This document shows positions 1-5,163 of a stretch of DNA of 5,764 nt, piece after piece. The notes under the pieces are model-generated. The model saw nothing but the letters and a program-made list of their open reading frames with translations, had not been told where the DNA came from and searched no databases. The number at the start of each line of letters is the position of its first letter. The first letter of the stretch is position 1. The position numbers and the translations under genes were made by a program. Source of the DNA: Nitrososphaerota archaeon (GTDB taxonomy: Archaea > Thermoproteota > Nitrososphaeria > Nitrososphaerales > Gagatemarchaeaceae); contig VBPP01000205.1 of NCBI GenBank assembly GCA_005877365.1, positions 1 to 5,764 of the forward strand, read 5' to 3'.

Positions 1-79
1 CCCTCAGATGCGTTGCTGTCTCAGGAGTGATAGGTAAGCTCAAAAGGCTTGCTGCGACCTCCGGGGGTGGTTAACTCGC

Positions 80-457
80 TTGGCCAAATACTTCAGTGAG
101 GAGTATTTCAAGGAAGTAGAAACAAGGTTGAACTCCGACGCGAAGTGGCAAGACGGCACGAAAAACCTGAAGACGACCCTTGTCCTGGCTGCGACCGACC
201 AGAGCGCCAGCTTCTCTGTCGCGGTCGAGAACGGAAAGACAACGATCCAGAGGGCGGAGCCCAACTTCCAGGCTGAGTTCGCGTTCGAGGGGCCGTACGA
301 GGTGTGGACGAGGGTCGCGAGGGGGGAGCTGGACTTTCAGGCGGCTGTCTTGAAGGGCTCGTTGAGATTCAGGGGGTCAATAACGAAGATCCTCTTCTAC
401 AGGGACAGGTTCATTAGAATAGCCGAAGTCATCAGGGAGGTCCCGAAGGAATTCTAG
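80..457 (+). CDS. SCP2 sterol-carrier domain protein
   Basis: A 125-residue single-domain protein of the SCP2 (sterol carrier protein 2) family, whose members bind lipids or fatty acyl-CoA in a hydrophobic tunnel; cytosolic, with no signal peptide or membrane segment. The family pattern is clear in the C-terminal half: an acidic/aromatic stretch FAFEGPYEVW (67-76), then VARGELDFQAAVLKG (79-93) and LRFRGSITK (95-103), matching the usual 'W-x(n)-GELD-x(n)-G-x-(L/V)-x-(V/F)-(R/K)-G' core. The start is TTG; no ATG or GTG lies in frame between the upstream stop at 35-37 and this codon, and GGTGGT at 66-71 is a near-match Shine-Dalgarno 8 nt before it. It converges on an operon encoding an SCP2-type thiolase and an acyl-CoA dehydrogenase, so a role as acyl-CoA or lipid carrier for those enzymes is a reasonable inference. 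The bound ligand cannot be told from sequence. Confidence 0.88.
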   Translation: MAKYFSEEYFKEVETRLNSDAKWQDGTKNLKTTLVLAATDQSASFSVAVENGKTTIQRAEPNFQAEFAFEGPYEVWTRVARGELDFQAAVLKGSLRFRGSITKILFYRDRFIRIAEVIREVPKEF

Positions 458-903
458 GAAGGAAGGGACGGCACGAAGACATAGTAAGGATTCCCCTCAC
501 TGCTTCTTCTCGCTTCGACCGTGAGCTTCATCCCTACCTTCGCTTTTTCGACAGGGACCCCCTCCAGCCACGCGAGGACCTTGATCCCGTTTGCAAACTC
601 TCCTATCGCTATGATGTAGGGCTCGTCGTTCACGAAGCTGGCGGGGGTGACCTGGACGTAGGTGTAGGTCACAAGCCTCGCTTCCCTCTCTAGGTCGACC
701 CATTCGAATCGGTCGCTCATGCATCTCGGGCAGTCGGCCTGGGGCGGAAAGCTCTCGTTGCCACAGGCAGAGCACCTCGTTGTGACAAACCTTCCTTTCC
801 CCAGTGCGTCCCAGAACTCATGGGTTCTGGAGATGGGGATGTCGAAGCGGAGGGTGAGGGACCTTCTTGAACGAAGGGTCGGCTGTTCTTCCTCCCGCGT
901 CAC
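454..903 (-). CDS. DUF35 zinc-ribbon/OB-fold acyl-CoA-binding protein
   Basis: A 149-residue protein with the two-part architecture of the DUF35 (OB-fold acyl-CoA-associated) family. An N-terminal helix (about 25-37, THEFWDALGKG) leads into a rubredoxin-like zinc ribbon with C44-x2-C47 and C58-x2-C61, followed by an OB-fold of beta strands (about 72-147, with VTYTYVQVTP and IIAIGEFANG). In archaea such proteins form a complex with thiolase and HMG-CoA synthase and help pass acetoacetyl-CoA between them; related copies accompany thiolases in lipid degradation. Here it is the last gene of the operon, and its GTG start shares one base with the thiolase TAG stop (TAGTG), a sign of translational coupling; only a weak AAGGGG precedes it. 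The first roughly 20 residues are basic and polar (RSRR) and look like an extension ahead of the usual domain. No HMG-CoA synthase is nearby, so it most likely serves the adjacent thiolase in another pathway. Confidence 0.9.
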   Translation of the reverse strand: MTREEEQPTLRSRRSLTLRFDIPISRTHEFWDALGKGRFVTTRCSACGNESFPPQADCPRCMSDRFEWVDLEREARLVTYTYVQVTPASFVNDEPYIIAIGEFANGIKVLAWLEGVPVEKAKVGMKLTVEARRSSEGNPYYVFVPSLPS

Positions 904-2066
904 TACGCGCCCCTTGAGAGTATGGTAACGTAGGCATAGTGACCCGTGCCCCCCACGTTGTGGACGAGACCTATCCCGTTCCTGATGGGGGCCTGCCTGC
1001 TCCCCCCCTCCCCACGAAGCTGCTTTGTGATCTCCACCATCATCGAGACCCCAGTCGCACCTATCGGGTGCCCCTTCGCCTTCAGCCCCCCGTCCAAGTT
1101 CACGGGGATTCTTCCGCCGATCTCGGTCTGCCCCTCCCTCACAAGCTTGGCGCCCTCGCCCTTCTCGCAGAATCCGAGGTCCTCGTAGGCCATTATCTCA
1201 GCGATTGTGAAGCAGTCGTGACACGTCGCCACGTCGACCTCACGCGGAGTGACCTTGGCAGCCTGGTATGCCCTCCTCCCGGCCTCGACCGAGGCCCTTA
1301 GACCGACGTAGTCATCTCTCTTGCTGAGGTTCGCCGAGTCGGAGGAGTAACCGATCCCCTTGATCCAGACAGGGGTATCGGTGAGTCTCTTCGCTACCTC
1401 TTCGTTGGCGAGTACGACCGCGGCCGACCCGTCGGTGAGCGGGCATGCATCGTACAGCTTGAGCGGCCAGGCGACGACCTGGGAGGAGAGGACCTTCTCG
1501 ACCGTGATCTCTTTCTGGAACTGGGCGTTGGGGTTCAGGGAACCGTAGTGGTGGGCTTTCACGGCGACCCTGGCCATGTCTTCTTCGGTCGTGTTGAACC
1601 GGTTCATGTAGGAGACGGCGTAGAGCGCGTAGTAGGCTGGGAAAGTCATCCCGTAGTTTTCGAACTCCCACATGTACGAGCCCGCCCTCCCGATCAGCTC
1701 AACCGAGGTCATGGTGTCCACTTCCGTCATCTTTTCCACCCCGACTGCAAGAGCGACATCAGACTCCCCGGTCGCCACGCTGTCATGCGCTGCCTTCACA
1801 GCGGCGCTCCCGCTCGCGCAGGCGGCCTCGACTCTCATCGTCCCCACCGAGCGCAGGCCGGCATACTCGTTTACTATGACGGCTGGGAGGGCCTCCTCGT
1901 ACCAGCCCCCTGCGCTCCCGACGACGACGTTCTTGATCTCCTTCCTCTCTATCCCCGCGTCGGTGACAGCCTGCTTGATTGACTCGAAGGCGAGCTCTGC
2001 CACGTTGACGTCCTTCCTCTTCCCAAACTTGGAGTGGCCTGCCCCAACAATCGCTACCCTGTTCAT
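903..2066 (-). CDS. SCP2-type thiolase (acetyl-CoA acetyltransferase family)
   Basis: A 387-residue thiolase, full length for the archaeal SCP-x/acetoacetyl-CoA thiolase family. It should catalyse reversible condensation of acetyl-CoA units or thiolytic cleavage of 3-ketoacyl-CoA in the cytosol. The N-terminal half carries the nucleophile C83 in EAACASGSAA (80-89). The C-terminal half has HDCF (283-286), GHPIGATG (332-339, catalytic H333) and HNVGGTG (369-375). The last replaces the classical CxGG motif, so Asn370 sits where biosynthetic thiolases have their second cysteine; C285 of HDCF is thought to take that role in SCP2-type enzymes. ATG was chosen as start; it lies 8 nt past the dehydrogenase stop with only a weak GGCGAGGG before it, suggesting coupling to upstream translation. 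The downstream DUF35 gene overlaps it by 1 nt. The substrate is uncertain: acetoacetyl-CoA for mevalonate synthesis is possible, but the dehydrogenase neighbour favours acyl-CoA breakdown. Confidence 0.93.
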   Translation of the reverse strand: MNRVAIVGAGHSKFGKRKDVNVAELAFESIKQAVTDAGIERKEIKNVVVGSAGGWYEEALPAVIVNEYAGLRSVGTMRVEAACASGSAAVKAAHDSVATGESDVALAVGVEKMTEVDTMTSVELIGRAGSYMWEFENYGMTFPAYYALYAVSYMNRFNTTEEDMARVAVKAHHYGSLNPNAQFQKEITVEKVLSSQVVAWPLKLYDACPLTDGSAAVVLANEEVAKRLTDTPVWIKGIGYSSDSANLSKRDDYVGLRASVEAGRRAYQAAKVTPREVDVATCHDCFTIAEIMAYEDLGFCEKGEGAKLVREGQTEIGGRIPVNLDGGLKAKGHPIGATGVSMMVEITKQLRGEGGSRQAPIRNGIGLVHNVGGTGHYAYVTILSRGA

Positions 2067-2073
2067 CCCTCGC

Positions 2074-3231
2074 CTACAGCCCGAGCAGATCCCGCGCGAG
2101 TATCCATCTCTGAACCTCTGATGCCCCCTCCACTATATCAAGTGTCTTCGCATCGCGGAGGAACCTCTCGAGGGGAAGGAGTTTGCTCACGCCGTAGCCT
2201 CCGTGAATCTGAATCGCCCTCTCGCAGGCCCAGACGGCAGTTTCGCTCGAGAAGACCTTGGCCATCGCGGCCTCTCGCTGGAACGGCTTTCCCGTCTCCA
2301 GGAGGTAAGCCGCCCTGTAGGTCAGAAGCCTGGCCGCAGAAATCTTCGTCGCGATGTCGGCGATCAGGAACTGAATCGATTCGAACTTCGATAAAGTCTT
2401 GCGGAAGAGGACCCGTTTCTTTGCGTACGCCATCGAAGCGTCGAGGGCTGCCTCGGCTATTCCGACGGCCGCCGCAGCCGCCCCTATTCTGGCCTCGTCG
2501 AGCACCGCCATGGCAATCAAGAAGCCGTCGCCTTCGGTGCCGAGCACACTCGAGGCGGGGACCCTACAGTCCTTGAAGACGAGTTCTGCCGTCCCCGTCC
2601 CCCTCAGGCCCATCACCTCCAGCTTCGACCCCACTGTGAAGCCATCCGATCCCTTCTCGACGATCAAGGATGTTATCCCGGCAGCTCTGTCCTCCTGAGA
2701 GCCCGTCCGCGCGAAGAGGAGGATGAGGTCGGCGACCATACCTTGCGAAATCCACAGCTTTGAGCCACTGATCTTGTACCATTCGCCAGCCCTCTCAGCC
2801 TTTGTAGAAATCCCCGCGGCGTCGCTTCCCGCCCCAGCCTCCGTGAGCCCGAAGGAGCAGATTATCTCCCCCTTCACGAGCCGGGGGAGGTACTTCTCCT
2901 TCTGCTTCGTGGACCCGAACTTGGCGATCGCGTTTCCCACGAGCCCGTTCTGGACTCCGATTATCAGCCCGGCAGAAAGACTCACCTTGGCGATCTCCTC
3001 GGCGACTATGATGGCGCCGACGGCCCCCAGCCCTAGACCTCCATATTCTTCAGGGATCGAGAGTCCCAAGAGTCCGTACTCCCCCATCTTCCTCGCAAGG
3101 CCCAGGGGATACTCGTCTGTCCTGTCAAGTTTCTCAGCGATGGGAGCGATTTCCCGCTGCCCGAAATCCTTCGCCCACCTTCTTATCTCCTCGTACTCCT
3201 CCTTCACGACCACCTCCGGAAAATCGCTCAC
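2074..3231 (-). CDS. Acyl-CoA dehydrogenase (FAD-dependent)
   Basis: A 385-residue enzyme, the normal length for the short/medium-chain acyl-CoA dehydrogenase family, which oxidises acyl-CoA to trans-2-enoyl-CoA with FAD and passes electrons to ETF. Domains in order: N-terminal helical (1-125), middle beta barrel (126-235), C-terminal helical (236-385). Signature 1 is seen at 128-140 (GLTEAGAGSDAAG). FAD-contacting residues are suggested by R273, F276 and Q287-F288, and by QIHGGYG (341-347). The catalytic base is probably E368 in VEGASE, the position used by short- and medium-chain enzymes rather than the isovaleryl or long-chain position. One signature-2 acidic position is replaced by L351 (GGYGVSKLLPLERF), a minor deviation. 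The start is GTG; a stop lies in frame 9 nt upstream, so it is the furthest upstream start. No Shine-Dalgarno is visible, so the transcript may be nearly leaderless. It is the first gene of the operon; chain-length specificity cannot be assigned. Confidence 0.94.
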   Translation of the reverse strand: MSDFPEVVVKEEYEEIRRWAKDFGQREIAPIAEKLDRTDEYPLGLARKMGEYGLLGLSIPEEYGGLGLGAVGAIIVAEEIAKVSLSAGLIIGVQNGLVGNAIAKFGSTKQKEKYLPRLVKGEIICSFGLTEAGAGSDAAGISTKAERAGEWYKISGSKLWISQGMVADLILLFARTGSQEDRAAGITSLIVEKGSDGFTVGSKLEVMGLRGTGTAELVFKDCRVPASSVLGTEGDGFLIAMAVLDEARIGAAAAAVGIAEAALDASMAYAKKRVLFRKTLSKFESIQFLIADIATKISAARLLTYRAAYLLETGKPFQREAAMAKVFSSETAVWACERAIQIHGGYGVSKLLPLERFLRDAKTLDIVEGASEVQRWILARDLLGL

Positions 3232-3261
3232 GAGTAGTCAAGGGCTGCGGGAGGACGGTCT

Positions 3262-3277
3262 GTTCATAACGCTTTCG
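3262..3277 (-). promoter_or_regulatory. Weak candidate BRE/TATA for the acyl-CoA operon
   Basis: Read on the minus strand, a BRE-like CGAAAG (3277-3272) is followed by a TATA-like GTTATGAAC (3270-3262), centred about 35 nt before the dehydrogenase GTG. That would put transcription start roughly 8-10 nt before the start codon, consistent with the absent Shine-Dalgarno. The match to the archaeal TATA consensus is poor, and this is a position-based guess. Confidence 0.22.
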
Positions 3278-3279
3278 AG

Positions 3280-3290
3280 TCACTCAGTGA
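3280..3290. repeat. Short inverted repeat TCACT-C-AGTGA
   Basis: Two 5-bp arms around one central base form an 11-bp dyad about 50-60 nt upstream of the dehydrogenase start, just upstream of the candidate BRE/TATA. A dyad there could be an activator site, but arms this short arise readily by chance and no regulator gene is in the operon. Confidence 0.25.
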
Positions 3291-3498
3291 ATTCGGCTTC
3301 TCCCTCTTAGAACCCGGTGAGACCCTCTGAGCATCACGAGTTGCGGGCGAGGGAGTTGGGAAGCGGCTGCCGCGAGAGCTACCCTTCGTCAAGATCGGTG
3401 CCCGGGTAGAATCATCGAACACAACCAACCGGGAGAAGTCAGGCACGTCGGGCGTGGTCGTCCACTCGGAATCCTATGGCCGGCTCTTCCCTGGCTCG

Positions 3499-3512
3499 AT
3501 AAAAACCTAAAA
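3499..3512. promoter_or_regulatory. AT-rich TATA-like block inside the long spacer
   Basis: The stretch ATAAAAACCTAAAA is the most AT-rich block in a GC-rich spacer. On the plus strand, a TATA element centred near 3503 would place transcription start near 3528-3531, immediately before a possible hairpin at 3532. On the minus strand it reads TTTTTAT and could equally serve a long leader of the acyl-CoA operon. Direction and function are undetermined. Confidence 0.22.
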
Positions 3513-3531
3513 GGAACGAGTGAGGAGTCGA

Positions 3532-3562
3532 GACTGACGATGAGGTGAACGCCGTCCCAGTC
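3532..3562 (+). other. Possible RNA hairpin
   Basis: GACTG plus ACG (3532-3539) can pair with CGT (3553-3555) and CAGTC (3558-3562), giving 8 bp with a 2-nt bulge (CC) and a 13-nt loop. It lies about 30 nt downstream of the AT-rich block. It could be the 5' end of a small RNA or of a long leader for the CoA-binding gene, or chance pairing. I did not compute its stability. Confidence 0.2.
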
Positions 3563-3630
3563 AGAGCCCATACAAGCTCCAAGGGGCAGATGATGAACTC
3601 GCGACGATACCGAGTCAGACCGATTCTCTC

Positions 3631-3645
3631 ATTCATGAATTAATA
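3631..3645 (+). promoter_or_regulatory. Candidate TATA box with overlapping palindrome for the CoA-binding operon
   Basis: TTAATA at 3640-3645 is centred about 24-25 nt before the ATG at 3667, the spacing expected of an archaeal TATA box for a leaderless or nearly leaderless transcript. It abuts a perfect 10-bp palindrome ATTCATGAAT (3631-3640) lying where TFB/TBP would bind, so a repressor site is conceivable. A weak AAGGCGGG (3654-3661) before the start could act as a Shine-Dalgarno if there is a leader. Confidence 0.4.
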
Positions 3646-3666
3646 GAAGGGAAAAGGCGGGAATGT

Positions 3667-4113
3667 ATGGCGACGTCGAGAGAGGTCGAGTTACTGCTCG
3701 GAAGCAAGACGATTGCGGTAGTTGGGCTTTCCAAGGACCCGAGTAAGGAGAGTTTCAGTGTTTCACATTACCTGAAGGAACAAGGCTACAGGATAATTCC
3801 CGTGAACCCGACGGCCTCTGAGATACTGGGCGAGAGGGCGTATCCGAGCCTGCTCGAGATTCCGGCGGAGGAGGCCAGGCGAATCGAGGTCGTCGACATC
3901 TTCAGGCCTTCCGAGCAGGTTCCCCCGATCGCCGAACAGGCGATACAGCTGCGAAAGGCAGATGGGGCCAATCCGAAGATGATCTGGATGCAGCTCGGGA
4001 TCGAGAACCCCGCTGCCGCCGAAGCGGCGAGGAGGGCCGGGATAGCAGTCGTGCAGAACCTCTGCGTTAGAACTGAGCACAGAAGGGTTGCCCACGCGCA
4101 ACGGAGGGCGTGA
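3667..4113 (+). CDS. CoA-binding domain protein (YccU-like, Rossmann fold)
   Basis: A 148-residue single-domain protein of the CoA_binding_2 / YccU family, a Rossmann fold related to the CoA-binding domain of succinyl-CoA synthetase and NDP-forming acetyl-CoA synthetases. Seen here: first strand and nucleotide loop TIAVVGLSKDPSKES (15-29), helix and second strand HYLKEQGYRIIPVNP (34-48), AYPSLLEIP (58-66), VVDIFRPSE (75-83), the typical WMQLGIENPAAAEAARRAGI (107-126), and a C-terminal VVQNLCVRTEH (128-138) with C133 and H138, equivalent to the family's 'C-x3-EH' end. The cellular role of the family is unsettled; CoA or acyl-CoA binding is the accepted prediction. The ATG start fits the family N-terminus and the TATA-like box 25 nt upstream; another ATG at 3663 is out of frame. 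It is the first gene of a plus-strand operon, its stop overlapping the next start in GTGA. Confidence 0.92.
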   Translation: MATSREVELLLGSKTIAVVGLSKDPSKESFSVSHYLKEQGYRIIPVNPTASEILGERAYPSLLEIPAEEARRIEVVDIFRPSEQVPPIAEQAIQLRKADGANPKMIWMQLGIENPAAAEAARRAGIAVVQNLCVRTEHRRVAHAQRRA

Positions 4114-4310
4114 GATTGGTGAAGAGCGTGAAGGTGCATGATGACACGCACCGTGTCTTGAAGCAGATGAAGAATCAGACGAGGGGGAAGAGCATCGACG
4201 AGGTCATACGAGGAATGATAAGGACAGCGACGGGCGTTTCTGTCGAGAGGTTCGCGGTCAGGAAGTCTCTCGACCTGACCAACTACATGGACCCTGAAAA
4301 GCAGAAATAG
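4110..4310 (+). CDS. VapB-like ribbon-helix-helix protein (putative antitoxin)
   Basis: A 66-residue (or slightly shorter) protein with the layout of archaeal VapB/UPF0330-type antitoxins: a short beta strand (about 4-10, VKSVKVH), a helix beginning DDTHRVLKQM (11-20), a polar turn with GKS, and a second helix SIDEVIRGMIRTA (28-40), followed by a charged tail. Such proteins dimerise through the strand, bind DNA and often neutralise a VapC PIN-domain toxin. No toxin gene follows, so it may be an orphan antitoxin or a small transcription regulator. Start choice is uncertain: GTG at 4110 overlaps the upstream stop as GTGA, but the strong GGAGG (4103-4107) is only 2 nt away from it and is better spaced for TTG at 4116 or GTG at 4119; the latter would begin MKSVKVHDD, which suits the family. 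It is probably co-transcribed with the CoA-binding gene. Confidence 0.72.
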   Translation: MRLVKSVKVHDDTHRVLKQMKNQTRGKSIDEVIRGMIRTATGVSVERFAVRKSLDLTNYMDPEKQK

Positions 4311-4328
4311 AATGAATCAAGACGCGGG

Positions 4329-4334
4329 GGAGGT
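4329..4334 (+). promoter_or_regulatory. Shine-Dalgarno deciding the start of the small protein
   Basis: GGAGGT fully matches the complement of the archaeal 16S rRNA 3' end and sits 7 nt before ATG 4342. It lies inside the frame that would open at ATG 4312, so it argues for the shorter 48-residue product. Confidence 0.6.
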
Positions 4335-4341
4335 TCGGCCG

Positions 4342-4488
4342 ATGGCAAAGTTTGACGGAATCCTCGGGAAGGCGCTGCTGACCGTCACAGAGAAAGAAGA
4401 CGAGCTGACCCTCGTCTTCGCTGACAACAGGTTTCTCTTCGTCACGCTAGAGAGGGGGAAGTTGAAGTCGGAGAGCGTTCCCGAGTAG
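4342..4488 (+). CDS. Small conserved-looking hypothetical protein, 48 residues
   Basis: A short frame I do not recognise. It can begin at ATG 4312 (58 residues), one base after the upstream stop, or at ATG 4342 (48 residues). I prefer 4342 because a perfect Shine-Dalgarno GGAGGT (4329-4334) lies 7 nt before it, while 4312 has none. The protein is acidic/basic and predicted to be mostly beta: alternating strands LLTVTEKEDELTLVFADN (12-29) and RFLFVTLERGKLKS (30-43), resembling small beta-hairpin or half-barrel proteins that carry a 'D-x-L-x-L-x-F-x-D' pattern. There is no cysteine, signal peptide or membrane segment. It lies in the same orientation as the CoA-binding and RHH genes and probably shares their transcript. 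It ends 5 nt before the convergent metallo-hydrolase stop. Function unknown. Confidence 0.6.
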   Translation: MAKFDGILGKALLTVTEKEDELTLVFADNRFLFVTLERGKLKSESVPE

Positions 4489-4493
4489 CATGG

Positions 4494-5150
4494 TTACTCC
4501 TGCTCCAGAATCTCCACCCTTGTCGACCCGCCCACGAGAGTCTTGAACCTCTCCGCGTCCGTCTTCCCGCCGACGATCTTCCCGTAGTGCATAGGGACCG
4601 CCACCTTTGTCTTCATCGCCTTCGCCGCCTCGGCCGCTTCCTCAGGCGTCATGACGTAGGTTCCAGAGACAGGGAGGAAGGCGACGTCGACGCTAAGAGA
4701 CTTCATCTCCGGGATTGCATCGGAGTCGCCCGCGTGGTAGAACTTGACTCCCTCCAGCGTAACGAGATAACCCACCCTCCCATCCTGTTTCGGGTGAAAA
4801 ACCTGCCCGGGGGACCTGAACTTGTTCAGGTTGTATGCGGGGAGAGTCTCGATCACGACTCCTTGCAGCTCGACCCTGGAGTTCGGTGAGACGAACTTCT
4901 TCTCCAACCCAAACTCCCTGAGGCCTGATTCGCAGATTCTCGGCGCCACCACCTTCGTGGAAGGGCTCGTGAAACGCCGGATGTCGTCAGGATTCATGTG
5001 GTCGTAGTGCTCGTGCGAGAGGAGCAGGATGTCCGCCTTGAAGTTCCCCTTCGCCTGAAAAGGGTCGATGATGACGACAGTTCTGGATCCCTCCAGGACG
5101 AACGAGTCGTGTCCTAGCCAGTGGACTTTCACCTTCCCGTACGTCCACAC
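4494..5150 (-). CDS. Metallo-beta-lactamase-fold metal-dependent hydrolase (UPF0173-like)
   Basis: A 218-residue protein of the MBL-fold superfamily, in the UPF0173/UlaG-like branch typical of archaea. Seen here: an N-terminal WLGHDSF (11-17, H14), the metal-binding motif SHEHYDH (45-51: H46, H48, D50, H51), PAYN (104-107), YHAGDSD (138-144, ligand D142), and a C-terminal MHYG (187-190, H188). All ligands for a two-metal site appear present, so it should be an active hydrolase; the substrate is unknown for this branch. The start is GTG at 5150, with GGTGA (5161-5157) spaced 6 nt before it and directly next to the stop of the proteasome gene. A second GTG at residue 7 would give MKVHWLGH, which also suits the family. 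It is the second gene of the psmB operon, 12 nt downstream, and converges on the small plus-strand gene. A link to protein turnover is possible but unproven. Confidence 0.9.
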   Translation of the reverse strand: MWTYGKVKVHWLGHDSFVLEGSRTVVIIDPFQAKGNFKADILLLSHEHYDHMNPDDIRRFTSPSTKVVAPRICESGLREFGLEKKFVSPNSRVELQGVVIETLPAYNLNKFRSPGQVFHPKQDGRVGYLVTLEGVKFYHAGDSDAIPEMKSLSVDVAFLPVSGTYVMTPEEAAEAAKAMKTKVAVPMHYGKIVGGKTDAERFKTLVGGSTRVEILEQE

Positions 5151-5156
5151 GCTAAG

Positions 5157-5163
5157 TCACCCC
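5157..5163 (-). promoter_or_regulatory. Shine-Dalgarno of the MBL-fold gene, abutting the psmB stop
   Basis: On the minus strand GGGGTGA (5163-5157) overlaps the final G of the psmB TAG stop and is spaced 6 nt before the GTG at 5150. The GGTGA core pairs with the 16S 3' end. This supports the GTG start and co-translation with psmB. Confidence 0.5.

Larger units (their letters stand above)
3232..3666. other. 435-nt divergent intergenic region, no recognised gene
   Basis: This spacer separates the minus-strand dehydrogenase operon from the plus-strand CoA-binding operon and must hold both promoters. I found no open frame with recognisable protein features; the minus-strand frames here are short and resemble nothing known to me. 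I saw no tRNA, no SRP or RNase P consensus blocks and no complete C/D box pair. Visible elements are a short palindrome TCACT-C-AGTGA (3280-3290), an AT-rich block (3499-3512), a possible hairpin (3532-3562), a perfect palindrome ATTCATGAAT (3631-3640) and a TATA-like TTAATA (3640-3645). The region is much longer than two compact archaeal promoters need, compared with gaps of 12 nt or less elsewhere in the window. Confidence 0.6.

Noticed and set aside
1..79. Possible C-terminal end of an upstream plus-strand gene (frames closing at 28-30, 35-37 or 72-74)
   Set aside because: At most 24 codons are visible in any frame and none resembles a known protein end, so neither the frame nor the existence of the gene can be supported.
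497..775. Minus-strand open frame inside the DUF35 gene
   Set aside because: It is a shifted-frame shadow of the DUF35 gene, rich in Arg and Gly as expected from out-of-frame GC-rich DNA.
2034..2576. Long plus-strand open frame of 180 codons opposite the acyl-CoA dehydrogenase
   Set aside because: The translation is dominated by Arg, Ser and Pro and has no domain pattern, while the opposite strand encodes a full, motif-bearing dehydrogenase.
2723..3310. Plus-strand open frame of 195 codons opposite the N-terminal half of the dehydrogenase
   Set aside because: Ser/Pro-rich antisense shadow with no recognisable motif; long antisense frames are expected in GC-rich coding DNA.
3399..3445. Possible stem GTGCC/GGCAC with inner CGG/CCG pairing
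   Set aside because: The arms are short and about 35 nt apart with an unpaired internal stretch, so this is within chance expectation.
3520..3630. C/D box small RNA (ATGATGA at 3590-3596 is a perfect C box; CTGA at 3534-3537)
   Set aside because: No CTGA D box follows the C box at a suitable distance on the plus strand, and no C box precedes the CTGA with a proper guide length; the minus strand also lacks a proper C/D pair.
3439..3636. Minus-strand 65-codon frame starting inside the ATTCATGAAT palindrome
   Set aside because: No recognisable domain, no Shine-Dalgarno seen, and it overlaps other equally unsupported short frames in the spacer. Not excluded, but not supportable.
3763..4151. Two overlapping minus-strand frames opposite the CoA-binding gene
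   Set aside because: Neither translation has a family pattern; the plus strand encodes a clear full-length CoA-binding protein.
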